Of a DNA stretch of 64,000 nucleotides, positions 1 to 8,608 are shown in pieces. The notes under the pieces are model-generated. The model was not told the origin of the DNA. It ran no database searches and was given only the letters and a program-made list of their open reading frames with translations. The DNA is from Mongoliibacter ruber (GTDB taxonomy: Bacteria; Bacteroidota; Bacteroidia; Cytophagales; Cyclobacteriaceae): assembly GCF_003003005.1 (NCBI RefSeq), contig NZ_PVTR01000003.1, forward strand, positions 1 through 64,000, written 5' to 3'. The position numbers and the translations under genes were made by a program. Numbering within the stretch: the stretch's first letter is position 1; the number at the start of each line of letters is the position of its first letter.

Positions 1-63
<63 letters not shown>

Positions 64-463
64 ATAGTTTGTTGTGACATATAAATATGTCTAGTTGTCT
101 CTCTATAGTCCCGGATATTCCTCGCCCGGATATCTTTATTTGTTATTCTTATTCTGTGTTACAGCCTTTCAAAGAACTTATTCCCGATCATAGATCAATA
201 CCATCAATCTATATCAGAACTCGACCAACGCTTTCCGTTAGTTTCTTACTTCTTTACCCTCTCTTTCGAAACAGGTTTGCAAAGGTAAGAATTTTTTATT
301 GTTTCACAAGTGAGAAAGTTGAAAATTTAAAATATTTTTTACTTTCGTTTGCGCCTTTCCCCTTATGGGATTGCAAAAGTGGGAAACATATTTTAAAAGT
401 CAAAACATCAGGTAAAATATATTCTGAATATTATGATAACTACCTGAAATGTAAAGACAAAAA
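64..463. other. 16S leader and upstream gap, no gene
   Basis: About 400 bases separate the 16S gene from the terminator of the DUF1080 operon. The stretch holds the rRNA promoter at 280-309 and, on the minus strand, a leader of roughly 210 bases before the 16S. A 129-codon open frame on the plus strand (87-476) resembles no family, runs antisense to the leader and was not accepted as a gene. Confidence 0.7.
280..309 (-). promoter_or_regulatory. rRNA operon promoter, Bacteroidota type
   Basis: On the minus strand TTG (309-307) is followed after 19 bases by TACCTTTG (287-280), a full match to the Bacteroidota -33/-7 consensus TTG...TAnnTTTG. Transcription would start near 273 and read toward the 16S gene. 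The match is seen directly; promoter activity is inferred from the known sigma-ABfr consensus. Confidence 0.75.
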
Positions 464-487
464 ATCCCGACAATAAATTGTCGGGAT
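464..487 (-). terminator. Rho-independent terminator after DUF1080 operon
   Basis: Perfect 10-bp arms (ATCCCGACAA / TTGTCGGGAT) flank a TAAA loop. On the minus strand the stem is followed by a T-rich tract. It lies 20 bases past the stop of the last operon gene. Confidence 0.85.
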
Positions 488-507
488 CAAATTACCATTT
501 ACAATTC

Positions 508-1113
508 TTACAAAGGCTTCAAAGTAATATTTTTCCAATACACCTTTATGCCACCACCATCATGGATTTGAAGAAGTATTCCTCCTTCACCCTGGCCTAT
601 TTTCGAATCTGTGTAATCTACCATTTCTACATCATTGAGATATGAAGTCACTCTGTCTCCTTTCACGAATATCTTCATTTTATTCCAATCTCCAAATTTC
701 AACACACTGTCTTTCTCTTTATCAGGCTTAATCAACCAACCTCTGCCATAAGATTCATAGATACCTCCTGTATCATGACCAGGAGGAGCAACCTCCACCT
801 GCCATCCCGAAACTTTGGTTCCATCCACGGTAGACCTAATAAAGACTCCACTGTTACCGTCAGCTTCTTGCTTGAATTCTAAATTGAGTTCAAAATCCTT
901 ATAATTTTTCTTGGTCCCCAAATAACCATACTCCTTATCAGGACCACTTTCAGAGATTAATAAGCCATCTTCTACATACCACTTTTCAGTGCCATAAATT
1001 ACCCAGCCATTCAGATTTTTCCCGTTAAACAATTTTATCTCTTTGTTTAAGGTCATAGACAAGCCTGCAAAAACGCATACTCCTATTGCTACTATTGCAA
1101 ATATTTTTTTCAT
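508..1113 (-). CDS. DUF1080 / 3-keto-disaccharide hydrolase family protein
   Basis: A 201-aa secreted protein with an N-terminal hydrophobic signal segment (residues 1-20) and one DUF1080 domain (PF06439), recognised by LFNGKNLNGW near residue 28, the NSGVFIRS block and the closing GGGIKVYWKNI strand. This laminin-G/concanavalin-like fold includes enzymes that cleave 3-keto-glycosides made by Gfo/Idh oxidoreductases. It is the third gene of an operon; its ATG overlaps the preceding TGA as ATGA. Family membership is clear; the substrate is unknown. Confidence 0.88.
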   Translation of the reverse strand: MKKIFAIVAIGVCVFAGLSMTLNKEIKLFNGKNLNGWVIYGTEKWYVEDGLLISESGPDKEYGYLGTKKNYKDFELNLEFKQEADGNSGVFIRSTVDGTKVSGWQVEVAPPGHDTGGIYESYGRGWLIKPDKEKDSVLKFGDWNKMKIFVKGDRVTSYLNDVEMVDYTDSKIGQGEGGILLQIHDGGGIKVYWKNITLKPL

Positions 1114-1874
1114 AATGATCTTATTTTAATGTTTTTAAACCAAGCCTCACTCCCGTGGTCCTGTAATGCAATCAAACCTTTGGTAGCGATGGCGTAATCA
1201 GGGAAGTCATCCCATTTCCCACTGTTTCTCCTTTTTTGCCAATCTTCTGAGTAAGGAACAAACTCTAAAGTCTTTTTCCCATTTAGCCAATAGCTTGCAC
1301 CATCTTTGGAAAAAATAATCCTAGAAGTATTCCATTCTCCGGCAGGTTTTACCACCCCTTCTATATCCCCTGGATACATTCCATAGTCAGATGCCAGTGA
1401 CTGCCAATCTTCTAATGGCTGAGGGAAACCTAATTGATCTATCACCTGATATTCGGGGCCGGTTTCATAAGGTGCATTATATTTAGGATCTTCCACAACA
1501 TGATAAAAGACCCCACTATTACCCCCTGGGGCTATTTTCCAAGTAAACTCTAATTCAAACTCCTCGAAATCTAGAGGCCCAAAAACAATATCTCCACCAA
1601 TGTCACCTCCAGAACCCAAAGCCTTGAGCGCTCCATCTTCTACTACCCATCCTTCAGGAAAACTATCTCCGTTGAATGACCGCCAACCTGCCGGATCTTC
1701 ACCGTCAAACAATAACATCCAACCTGATGACTTTTCACCCTCTGTAAGTGTATTGTCTAAAACAATTATTTCTTCCTCTTCTTCTATATCATCTTCGGTT
1801 TTCTCTGAAGCACATGACCAAACCAATAAAGGCAATATGATGGCCATAAAACCAACTTTATTTCTTTTTATCAT
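1110..1874 (-). CDS. DUF1080 lipoprotein (3-keto-glycoside hydrolase-like)
   Basis: A 254-aa protein starting with MIKRNKVGF, a hydrophobic stretch and a lipobox ending at VWSCAS, so probably an outer-membrane lipoprotein facing the periplasm. A Glu/Asp-rich linker precedes a DUF1080 domain (LLFDGEDPAGW, NSGVFYHV, WNTSRIIF, ending in WFKNIKIRSL). A start nine codons upstream (1901) is possible, but the ATG at 1874 gives a clean signal peptide and an ATGA overlap with the upstream oxidoreductase, indicating translational coupling. It carries a longer insert than the neighbouring DUF1080 protein, so the two probably differ in substrate or step. Confidence 0.87.
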   Translation of the reverse strand: MIKRNKVGFMAIILPLLVWSCASEKTEDDIEEEEEIIVLDNTLTEGEKSSGWMLLFDGEDPAGWRSFNGDSFPEGWVVEDGALKALGSGGDIGGDIVFGPLDFEEFELEFTWKIAPGGNSGVFYHVVEDPKYNAPYETGPEYQVIDQLGFPQPLEDWQSLASDYGMYPGDIEGVVKPAGEWNTSRIIFSKDGASYWLNGKKTLEFVPYSEDWQKRRNSGKWDDFPDYAIATKGLIALQDHGSEAWFKNIKIRSL

Positions 1875-3220
1875 ACAAGTTTCATGTTTACAGGATCCCA
1901 CTGAATAAATTTATTCTGAAAATAACTGTCATTACAAAGCAAAGCTGGGGCTGCAGCCCTGAATCCAAATACCGGATCTTCGGCTACCTTACCTTCTGTT
2001 CTAATGGCTGTAAACCAGTTCCCAAAATGATCATAGTGCGCCCCTTTCCAATTTCTTTGTGCTGAATACACCAATTCTTTAGGAGGTAAAATTGAGGCCC
2101 TAGCCTCAGAACCACCTCTTAATCTTGCCTGCTCTTGCAAGAAAGGATCATCAGATATTACACTTTGATTCATTTTTACTACAACCTCCTCCCACTTCAC
2201 GTCCATTGAACCTTTTGTTCCCACTATCCTCAAATAAGTAGTACCGCTGGTGCCGTCTACAAAATTACACCTTAAAGAAAGGTTGAATCCTGGATGTTTT
2301 TCTGTTTTGGGATAATCAAAAGTCCCTAATAGGACATCAGGTACTTCTCTTCCATCATTCCAATACCTTAATCCACCCATAGCGGATATTTTACTAGGAC
2401 CATACGAGTCTGTAATAAAGTGCAAGCTTGAAAACAAATGGACAAATAAGTCCCCTGACATACCTGTACCATAATCCAGATAGTTTCTCCACCTAAAAAA
2501 CCTTAACGGATCCCAATCTCTAGTTTTGGTATTAGAAATATATTTTTTCCAATCAACAGTTTGTTCATTTCCATCTTGCGGAACATTATACTGCCAAGCT
2601 CCTTCAGGAGACATCCTTGCCCAAAAACCTTCTGCATACACAATATCACCTATGGCTCCTTCGGCTAATAATTCTTTTGCTTTTTCATTTCCTAAAGAAG
2701 AAACACCTTGACTCCCCACTATCATCACTTTACCGGATTTTTCCCATGCATTGATGACATCCATTCCCTCTTTCACAGAATGTACCATCGGCTTTTCGCA
2801 ATACACATGTTTGCCTGCATTCAAGGCATCTATACTGATTTGCTTATGCCAATGATCAGAGGTTGCGATGATGACAGCATCTATATCATTTCTTTTTAGG
2901 ATTTCTTTGTAGTCTTGGGTGACAAATAAGTGATCCCCCCATTTTTGTTTTGCTGTATCTAACCTACCTTTATATAAATCGCAAACTGCTACCAGCTCGA
3001 CATTGCTATGCCTAAGTGCGGAATTGGTGTCTTCGGTACCCATAATTCCCGCACCTATGAGGGCAAGCTTAATGGGTGTATCATTATTGAGAAGAAAGCT
3101 ATCTTTACTTTCTATGAGATTTTTGGCTTGGGCTTCTTGAGGGATAGCAAAAGGGCTTAAAGCGGCTACTGCCCCTGTGGCTCCCAATTTTTTAAGAAAG
3201 TCCCTTCTTTGTTTTTTCAT
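1871..3220 (-). CDS. Tat-exported Gfo/Idh/MocA oxidoreductase
   Basis: A 449-aa NAD(P)-dependent oxidoreductase. The N terminus QRRDFLKKLGATGAVAAL is a twin-arginine signal, so the folded enzyme with its cofactor would be exported. A Rossmann glycine motif (LIGAGIMGTED, about residue 54) and the catalytic EKP of the family (YCEKPMV) are present, as is SDHWHK. It is the first gene of an operon with two DUF1080 proteins. Members of this pairing oxidise sugar C3 to a keto group so that DUF1080 enzymes can eliminate the glycosidic bond. The operon supports that role; the actual glycoside is not readable. Confidence 0.9.
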   Translation of the reverse strand: MKKQRRDFLKKLGATGAVAALSPFAIPQEAQAKNLIESKDSFLLNNDTPIKLALIGAGIMGTEDTNSALRHSNVELVAVCDLYKGRLDTAKQKWGDHLFVTQDYKEILKRNDIDAVIIATSDHWHKQISIDALNAGKHVYCEKPMVHSVKEGMDVINAWEKSGKVMIVGSQGVSSLGNEKAKELLAEGAIGDIVYAEGFWARMSPEGAWQYNVPQDGNEQTVDWKKYISNTKTRDWDPLRFFRWRNYLDYGTGMSGDLFVHLFSSLHFITDSYGPSKISAMGGLRYWNDGREVPDVLLGTFDYPKTEKHPGFNLSLRCNFVDGTSGTTYLRIVGTKGSMDVKWEEVVVKMNQSVISDDPFLQEQARLRGGSEARASILPPKELVYSAQRNWKGAHYDHFGNWFTAIRTEGKVAEDPVFGFRAAAPALLCNDSYFQNKFIQWDPVNMKLV

Positions 3221-3323
3221 GGCTTTGATTCAGTTATTTGGAATGAGTGGAAAAGTTAATTAATTTTTTTATAAAAGTACCGTTCAATGATTCATAATTT
3301 TATAAACGGACAAAAGCTCCTTT

Positions 3324-4085
3324 TCACATACCAAGAAAATATGTTTTCGCATATTTCAGTCTACTCCCGTACCAGCTAAACATCTCTCCGTCTACCAATT
3401 GAATTGTTGCCATTGGTAATAAAGATGCGAATTCCTCAATATGCTTACGCTTAAAAGGAAAAGGTTCAGAACTCAAAAGCAAGTAATCAGGGTTCAATGA
3501 TTTCAACTCTTCCATAGCCAACATAGGATATCTTTCATTCTTGATCAAATTATCAAAACCCACTCTATTCAACATATCGTCAATAAAGGTATTGGCCCCT
3601 ACTACCATCAGAGGGTCTTTCCAAATCACATAAACAGCTGTTCCTTTCTTTTCAAAGTGAAGGTCTAAATCATTTTTAATCTTTCGGACAAGAGAATTTG
3701 CAACAATTGAAGTCCCTGTGATTTCACCTACACCTACCATCATATTAAAGGCATCTTCCAAATTGAAAATATCACTCATCCAGACAGGATACTTTTCTGC
3801 CAATTGTTCAATCCCTTCCTGATAATTTTCTTCCTTATTCCCAATGATCAAATCAGGTTGCAGAGCAGCTATCTTATCGAAATGAAAGTTCTTAGTCCCA
3901 CCAATGATGGTTTTTTGTTTTTTTAGTCCCTTGGGATGCACACAAAACTTAGTCACACCGACCAATCTTTCTTTTAACCCCAAATCCACCAATAGCTCTG
4001 TCTGAGAAGGTACCAATGAAACAATCCTTTGAGGCTTTTCATGAATCTCTATGGTCCTGTTCATCTGGTCGGTAAAAAAAGGCAT
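3324..4085 (-). CDS. BtuF/TroA-like helical-backbone metal receptor protein
   Basis: A 253-aa protein of the cobalamin/Fe-siderophore substrate-binding superfamily: QRIVSLVPSQTELLVDLGL near residue 19, ALQPDLIIGNKEEN near 75 and LNPDYLLLSSEPFPF near 200. It lacks an export signal, beginning directly with the mature fold (MPFFTDQMNRTIEIHEKP), and no permease or ATPase gene is adjacent. It is therefore either a cytoplasmic member of the family or exported by a route not visible here. Vitamin B12 binding is a family-level guess only. Confidence 0.8.
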   Translation of the reverse strand: MPFFTDQMNRTIEIHEKPQRIVSLVPSQTELLVDLGLKERLVGVTKFCVHPKGLKKQKTIIGGTKNFHFDKIAALQPDLIIGNKEENYQEGIEQLAEKYPVWMSDIFNLEDAFNMMVGVGEITGTSIVANSLVRKIKNDLDLHFEKKGTAVYVIWKDPLMVVGANTFIDDMLNRVGFDNLIKNERYPMLAMEELKSLNPDYLLLSSEPFPFKRKHIEEFASLLPMATIQLVDGEMFSWYGSRLKYAKTYFLGM

Positions 4086-4221
4086 GGGAAGAATGTCCTA
4101 GTGATTAGTGGTCAGTGAATAGGTGACTGAGTGAGTCATATAATAATGTCCTGAAATTACTTAATTCTTGTTTCTTTGTCTCGTATCTCGCTTCTAGTAT
4201 CTTGTTTATCGTCTCTCCTTT

Positions 4222-5289
4222 CTAAACCACATACCTGAAATCAAACTTTGGATCAAATTCTATAAGGAACTTATACATCAATTCAATCACTAGCTCAATA
4301 TCATCCTTGCTTGCAGTCTCCACAGTAGTATGCATATATTTAATTGCAAGAGAAATCAGTGCAGAAGGTACACCGTCATTGGAATAAGCAAATGCATCTG
4401 TGTCTGTACCTGTACTTCGGGAAGCCGCAGCCCTCTGGAATGGGATGTCGTTTTTCTTGGCAGTAGCAATAATCAGATCCAGAAGCTTTTTGTGTACAGC
4501 TGCACCATAGGTAAGCACAGGTCCTGAACCAGCAACTTGCTCACCACTGACATTTTTTTTGTACATGGGTGCAGTAGTGTCATGGCATACATCAGTTATG
4601 ATTGCAATATTAGGCTTGATTCGTGCAGCAATCATTTCCGCCCCACGCAAGCCAATTTCTTCTTGGACAGCATTGACAATATACAGTCCAAAGGGAAGTT
4701 TTACTTCTTCTTCTTTAAGTTTTCTGGCAACCTGAGCTATCATATACCCTCCAATCCTATTATCCAAAGCTCTACCTGAAAGGTATTTTCCGTTTAATTC
4801 CTGTAATTCATCCTTGAAAGTAACGACACAGCCTACATGTACACCTAACTCCTCCACTTCCTCTTTGGACCGCGCTCCAACATCAAGAAAAATGTTTTCC
4901 AAGGTTGGTGTTTCCTCTTTTTCATTTTTTCTCACATGAATGGCCGGCCAACCAAAGACCCCCGGAACTATGCCTTTATCTGTGTGGATATTTACCCTCA
5001 TTGATGGCGCGATCATGTGATCGGAGCCTCCGTTTCTATTCACATAAATATACCCTTCTGGAGTAATGTAATTGATAAACCAGGAAATTTCATCAGCATG
5101 AGCCTCGATAATTACTTTATAATCTGCTTCCGGATTGATCACCCCTACGGCAGTACCGTACTGATCTGTAAAGTGTGTGTCAACATATGGCTTGATATAG
5201 TCTAGCCAAATCTGCTGGCCAGAGGCTTCAAAGCCAGTTGGTGAGGCATTATTAAGGTATTTATATAAAAAACTGTTTGATTCACTCAT
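4222..5289 (-). CDS. M42 family metallo-aminopeptidase
   Basis: A 355-aa cytoplasmic peptidase of family M42 (glutamyl aminopeptidase/TET-like). Metal-site features are readable: H64 and D66 in EAHADEISWF, ALDNRIGG around residue 175, the catalytic-base pair in VQEEIGLRGAE, ITDVCHDT, and HTTVE near the C terminus. The length is normal. These enzymes form large oligomers that trim peptides from the N terminus. It stands alone between two AT-rich quasi-repeat gaps. Confidence 0.92.
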   Translation of the reverse strand: MSESNSFLYKYLNNASPTGFEASGQQIWLDYIKPYVDTHFTDQYGTAVGVINPEADYKVIIEAHADEISWFINYITPEGYIYVNRNGGSDHMIAPSMRVNIHTDKGIVPGVFGWPAIHVRKNEKEETPTLENIFLDVGARSKEEVEELGVHVGCVVTFKDELQELNGKYLSGRALDNRIGGYMIAQVARKLKEEEVKLPFGLYIVNAVQEEIGLRGAEMIAARIKPNIAIITDVCHDTTAPMYKKNVSGEQVAGSGPVLTYGAAVHKKLLDLIIATAKKNDIPFQRAAASRSTGTDTDAFAYSNDGVPSALISLAIKYMHTTVETASKDDIELVIELMYKFLIEFDPKFDFRYVV

Positions 5290-5301
5290 TTGATAAAGTA
5301 T

Positions 5302-5345
5302 TTAGTTATTGGTTATTGAGTTATTAGTTATTGGTTATTGAGTTA
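5302..5345. repeat. 22-bp tandem direct repeat, two copies
   Basis: The unit beginning TTAGTTATTGG and ending GAGTTA occurs twice in exact succession (5302-5323 and 5324-5345) and begins a third time. The unit is itself built of TTAGTTATTG-like words. It lies just upstream of the M42 peptidase start. Confidence 0.85.
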
Positions 5346-5352
5346 TTAGGGG

Positions 5353-5730
5353 TCATGAGTTTTGTATTTTAGATTTTTTCAAATAACTGATGTAACCGTT
5401 CAGTAATTTTAAACACTCATTATTCAGTGTACGAAACTCAGCAAATTCTTCATCTGAAATGTAATTTTCATCATGGGCGATAATAATATGATCCAAAGTC
5501 TCTGCCAAAGAACCTCTGGCTATCCTACAAAACTGAATGTTTTCTTGGTAGAAGAATCTGCCAAATCCTTCTGCTATATTATTGGTTATTGATCTGGAAG
5601 CTCTTTTTACTTGATGTGTTAATGCATATTTTTCCTCTATAGGAAATTTTTTTATGATTTTGCTCACAAATAAACGTACCTCCCGTCCTTTTTTTCAGAC
5701 GTCTAAATCCTCGAATGAATTAAAAGCCAT
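5353..5730 (-). pseudogene. four-helix-bundle (S23/IVS) protein with in-frame TGA
   Basis: The frame from ATG at 5730 reads MAFNSFEDLDV, then TGA at 5697-5695, then KKGREVRLFVSKIIKKFP and on to a normal end. The product is a four-helix-bundle protein of the 23S-intervening-sequence type (TIGR02436). In relatives the position after LDVW is tryptophan (TGG), so a single TGG-to-TGA change explains the stop. The downstream 104 codons are intact, with RSITNNIAEGFGR and ARGSLAETLDHI motifs. Reinitiation at GTG 5667 could give a shortened protein. Otherwise this is a recent pseudogene or a sequencing error. Confidence 0.78.
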
Positions 5731-5880
5731 AGTGATATAAAGTTATTGGTTCAACTATTGAAAAACTTTGACGATAGAATCTATTTCTTCTGGATAAGCC
5801 ATCGCCAAAATCATAAAAGGCCTATGAAAATAAACAAACCTCTAATAACTCAATATACTAATTACTAATCAACTACAATC

Positions 5881-7464
5881 TTACAGCGGAATATTTCCAT
5901 GCTTTTTCCTAGGTAGCTTATCAACCTTGTTTTCCAGCATTTTATAAGCCCTTATTAGCTTCTCTCTCGTTTCGGAGGGCATGATGACCTCATCTATAAA
6001 ACCTCTATGAGCTGCACGATATGGATTTGCAAATTTCGCAGTGTAATCATCTATTTTTTCCTGTAGTTTGGCCGCCGGGTCATCTGATTCTGCTATTTCT
6101 CTTTTGAAAATAATTTCAGAAGCTCCTTTTGCTCCCATCACTGCAATCTCAGCTGTAGGCCAGGCAAAGTTCAAATCTGCTCCAATATGTTTGGAGTTCA
6201 TTACATCATATGCACCTCCGTAAGCTTTTCGTGTGATGACCGTGACTCTTGGAACTGTCGCTTCTGAAAAAGCATAGAGTAATTTGGCCCCATTGACAAT
6301 GATACCGTTCCATTCTTGATCAGTGCCAGGTAAAAAACCAGGTACATCAACCAAGACAAGTAAAGGAATATTAAAGGAGTCACAGAATCTTACGAATCTA
6401 GCAGCTTTGATGGAGGCATCATTATCCAAGACACCCGCCAATGATTGAGGCTGATTTCCTACAATCCCAATACTTCTCCCTGCTAACCTGGCAAAGCCAA
6501 CAACGATATTATCAGCGTAGTTTTTATGAACTTCCATGAAAGAAGATTCATCCGTAATCCCAACTATCACCTCCCGCATATCATATGGATGATTAGGGTT
6601 TTCAGGAATAATCTTGTTCAAAACCTCTCTGCTTTCATCACTTTTAAGTTCATACTTATATACAGGGGCTTCATCTTCACAGTTTTGGGGTACATAGCTC
6701 AAAAGCTGTTTGATATGATTGATACATTCTATTTCATTGGCACAAGCAAAATGCGTAACACCACTTTTGGTACTGTGGGTACTTGCACCTCCTAGCTCCT
6801 CGGCAGTAACGTTTTCTTGTGTAACCGTTTTGACAACATTTGGTCCTGTAACAAACATGTAAGAGGAGTTTTCTACCATCATGATAAAATCCGTAATGGC
6901 AGGAGAATATACAGCACCACCTGCACAAGGCCCCATGATTGCAGAAATCTGCGGCACTACACCAGAGGCCAGTGTATTTCTATAAAAAATATCCGCATAG
7001 CCCCCAAGAGAAACCACACCTTCTTGAATTCGGGCACCTCCTGAATCATTCAATCCAATCACAGGAGCACCATTTTTCATAGCCATGTCCATGATTTTAC
7101 ATATTTTCTCGGCATGTGTTTCCGAAAGTGACCCTCCAAAAACAGTAAAATCCTGAGAATAGACATATACTAACCTTCCATTGATTTCTCCATAGCCTGT
7201 CACTACACCATCTCCTAAATAATGTTCCTTGTCCAAACCAAAATCTTTAGCACGGTGCATTACGAATTTGTCAATTTCCTGAAAAGTACCTTCATCCATT
7301 AAAAAATGAATTCTTTCTCTGGCTGTAAGTTTTCCTTTTTTGTGTTGTGCTTCTATTCTCTTCTGACCACCTCCCTCTAATGCTTCTTGGTTTTTTTTCT
7401 TGAGAAGACTGATTTTATCCTCATTGCTGGGCAAAGTATAAACACCCTTGATGCTGCTATCCAT
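5881..7464 (-). CDS. pccB: acyl-CoA carboxylase carboxyltransferase subunit (propionyl-CoA carboxylase beta type)
   Basis: A 527-aa carboxyltransferase with two crotonase-type halves: [32 protein letters not shown] and [12 protein letters not shown] in the first, [14 protein letters not shown] and [15 protein letters not shown] in the second. It moves the carboxyl group from biotin to propionyl-CoA or a similar acyl-CoA. The ATG at 7464 is preferred over 7491 because a TATATTTG promoter box spans 7496-7489. No biotin carboxylase or carrier gene is adjacent, so its partners lie elsewhere. The acyl-CoA preference is assigned from family similarity. Confidence 0.93.
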   Translation of the reverse strand: MDSSIKGVYTLPSNEDKISLLKKKNQEALEGGGQKRIEAQHKKGKLTARERIHFLMDEGTFQEIDKFVMHRAKDFGLDKEHYLGDGVVTGYGEINGRLVYVYSQDFTVFGGSLSETHAEKICKIMDMAMKNGAPVIGLNDSGGARIQEGVVSLGGYADIFYRNTLASGVVPQISAIMGPCAGGAVYSPAITDFIMMVENSSYMFVTGPNVVKTVTQENVTAEELGGASTHSTKSGVTHFACANEIECINHIKQLLSYVPQNCEDEAPVYKYELKSDESREVLNKIIPENPNHPYDMREVIVGITDESSFMEVHKNYADNIVVGFARLAGRSIGIVGNQPQSLAGVLDNDASIKAARFVRFCDSFNIPLLVLVDVPGFLPGTDQEWNGIIVNGAKLLYAFSEATVPRVTVITRKAYGGAYDVMNSKHIGADLNFAWPTAEIAVMGAKGASEIIFKREIAESDDPAAKLQEKIDDYTAKFANPYRAAHRGFIDEVIMPSETREKLIRAYKMLENKVDKLPRKKHGNIPL

Positions 7465-7488
7465 GTATCTAAAGTTAATTGGTTGTTT

Positions 7489-7496
7489 CAAATATA
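7489..7496 (-). promoter_or_regulatory. -7 box of pccB promoter
   Basis: TATATTTG on the minus strand matches TAnnTTTG. It puts transcription start near 7484, about 20 bases before the ATG at 7464, and would exclude the upstream in-frame start at 7491. No convincing -33 element was identified. Confidence 0.5.
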
Positions 7497-7628
7497 ACGA
7501 GGTGGATCAAAGGGAGAAAATTTTTGTACAAATACGTCCGACAAATCCCAGTATCCAAAGAAAAAATAGTCAGTTTCACGGATTTAAGATAAACTTTCTA
7601 TATTCGCAAAACTAAATTTCAGGGCCAA

Positions 7629-8585
7629 ATGATCCCCAAGAAGGCAGCAATCATTGATATGGGTACCAATACATTCCATTTGCTATTGGTGGCATTATAC
7701 GAAGACAGGTTTGAGACGATTTACAAAGAAAAAATCGCCGTAAAAATCGGGCAAGGAGGTATCAGTCAAAACATGATCCTTCCTGAAGCTCAAAAGCGTG
7801 CCTTCCACACCTTAAAACATTTCCGAAACCTTATCGACGGGGAGAATATCACCAACATATTCGCATTTGCTACAAGTGCTGTGAGAAATGCTGAAAATGG
7901 CTCCGCATTTGTAAATGAAATAAAAGAGACGTTTGATATATCAGTCAATGTGATATCAGGAGCAGAAGAAGCTCAACTCATTTATGAAGGCATCAGATTC
8001 AGCGGTTCATTGAATGGACAGACTAGTTTGATGATGGATATCGGCGGGGGATCAGTTGAATTCATCATAGGTACAGCACAAGAAGCTTTTTGGAGAAAGA
8101 GTTTTGAAATTGGCGGTCAGCGAATGCTTGACCTTTTCCATTATCACGATCCAATTCTGATAGAGGAGGCTGAAAATTTGACAGAATATTTAAAGGGCAA
8201 TTTAGAAGAGTTATCTAGTGCAATAGCTCAATATAAACCAGTCGCGCTTGTAGGAGCTTCCGGAACTTTTGATACGCTTACCGATATCTATTTCCAATCT
8301 TTGCATCAGAACAAAAGTAAAACTCAACAGGTTTTTGACCTACCAAGGCCTTCGTTTGATGAAATCGCTGAAAAACTCCTGAATCTGAACAAAGAGGAAA
8401 GACTCAAAATCCCAGGAATGATACCAATGCGTGTGGATATGATCGTGGTAGCATCTTGTTTGATCAAATATATTCTAAAACTGGTCCCTGTAAATGTGCT
8501 TATTTGTTCCAATTATGCTTTGAAAGAAGGTGTCATTGCTCAATTGATGGGTAAACATTCCTTGGCTCCTGCTGAAAGCAGGTAA
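7629..8585 (+). CDS. Ppx/GppA family phosphatase (exopolyphosphatase-like)
   Basis: A 318-aa sugar-kinase/actin-fold phosphatase. The phosphate loop IDMGTNTFHLLL lies near residue 9, FATSAVRNA near 80, SGAEEAQLIYEG near 110 and DIGGGSVEF near 137, all characteristic of Ppx/GppA. The size matches the short two-domain form without the C-terminal HD-like extension of E. coli Ppx, so it may act on polyphosphate or pppGpp. The two activities cannot be separated from sequence. The next gene follows by 23 bases on the same strand. Confidence 0.9.
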   Translation: MIPKKAAIIDMGTNTFHLLLVALYEDRFETIYKEKIAVKIGQGGISQNMILPEAQKRAFHTLKHFRNLIDGENITNIFAFATSAVRNAENGSAFVNEIKETFDISVNVISGAEEAQLIYEGIRFSGSLNGQTSLMMDIGGGSVEFIIGTAQEAFWRKSFEIGGQRMLDLFHYHDPILIEEAENLTEYLKGNLEELSSAIAQYKPVALVGASGTFDTLTDIYFQSLHQNKSKTQQVFDLPRPSFDEIAEKLLNLNKEERLKIPGMIPMRVDMIVVASCLIKYILKLVPVNVLICSNYALKEGVIAQLMGKHSLAPAESR

Positions 8586-8608
8586 ATAATATAACAAACA
8601 TTGACTTC

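Noticed and set aside
87-476. 129-codon plus-strand open frame next to the 16S gene
   Set aside because: It runs antisense to the rRNA promoter and leader, has no family features, and its end lies inside the terminator of the operon on the other strand.
5302-5345. CRISPR-like array
   Set aside because: The units are adjoining tandem copies without spacers; no cas gene is in the window.
5353-5730. TGA at 5697-5695 as a selenocysteine codon
   Set aside because: The family has Trp at this place, no SECIS-like stem was seen after the codon, and Sec is not expected in this protein.
6526-6795. open frames opposite pccB
   Set aside because: They are antisense to a strongly conserved gene, lack recognisable domains and reflect codon bias of the true strand.
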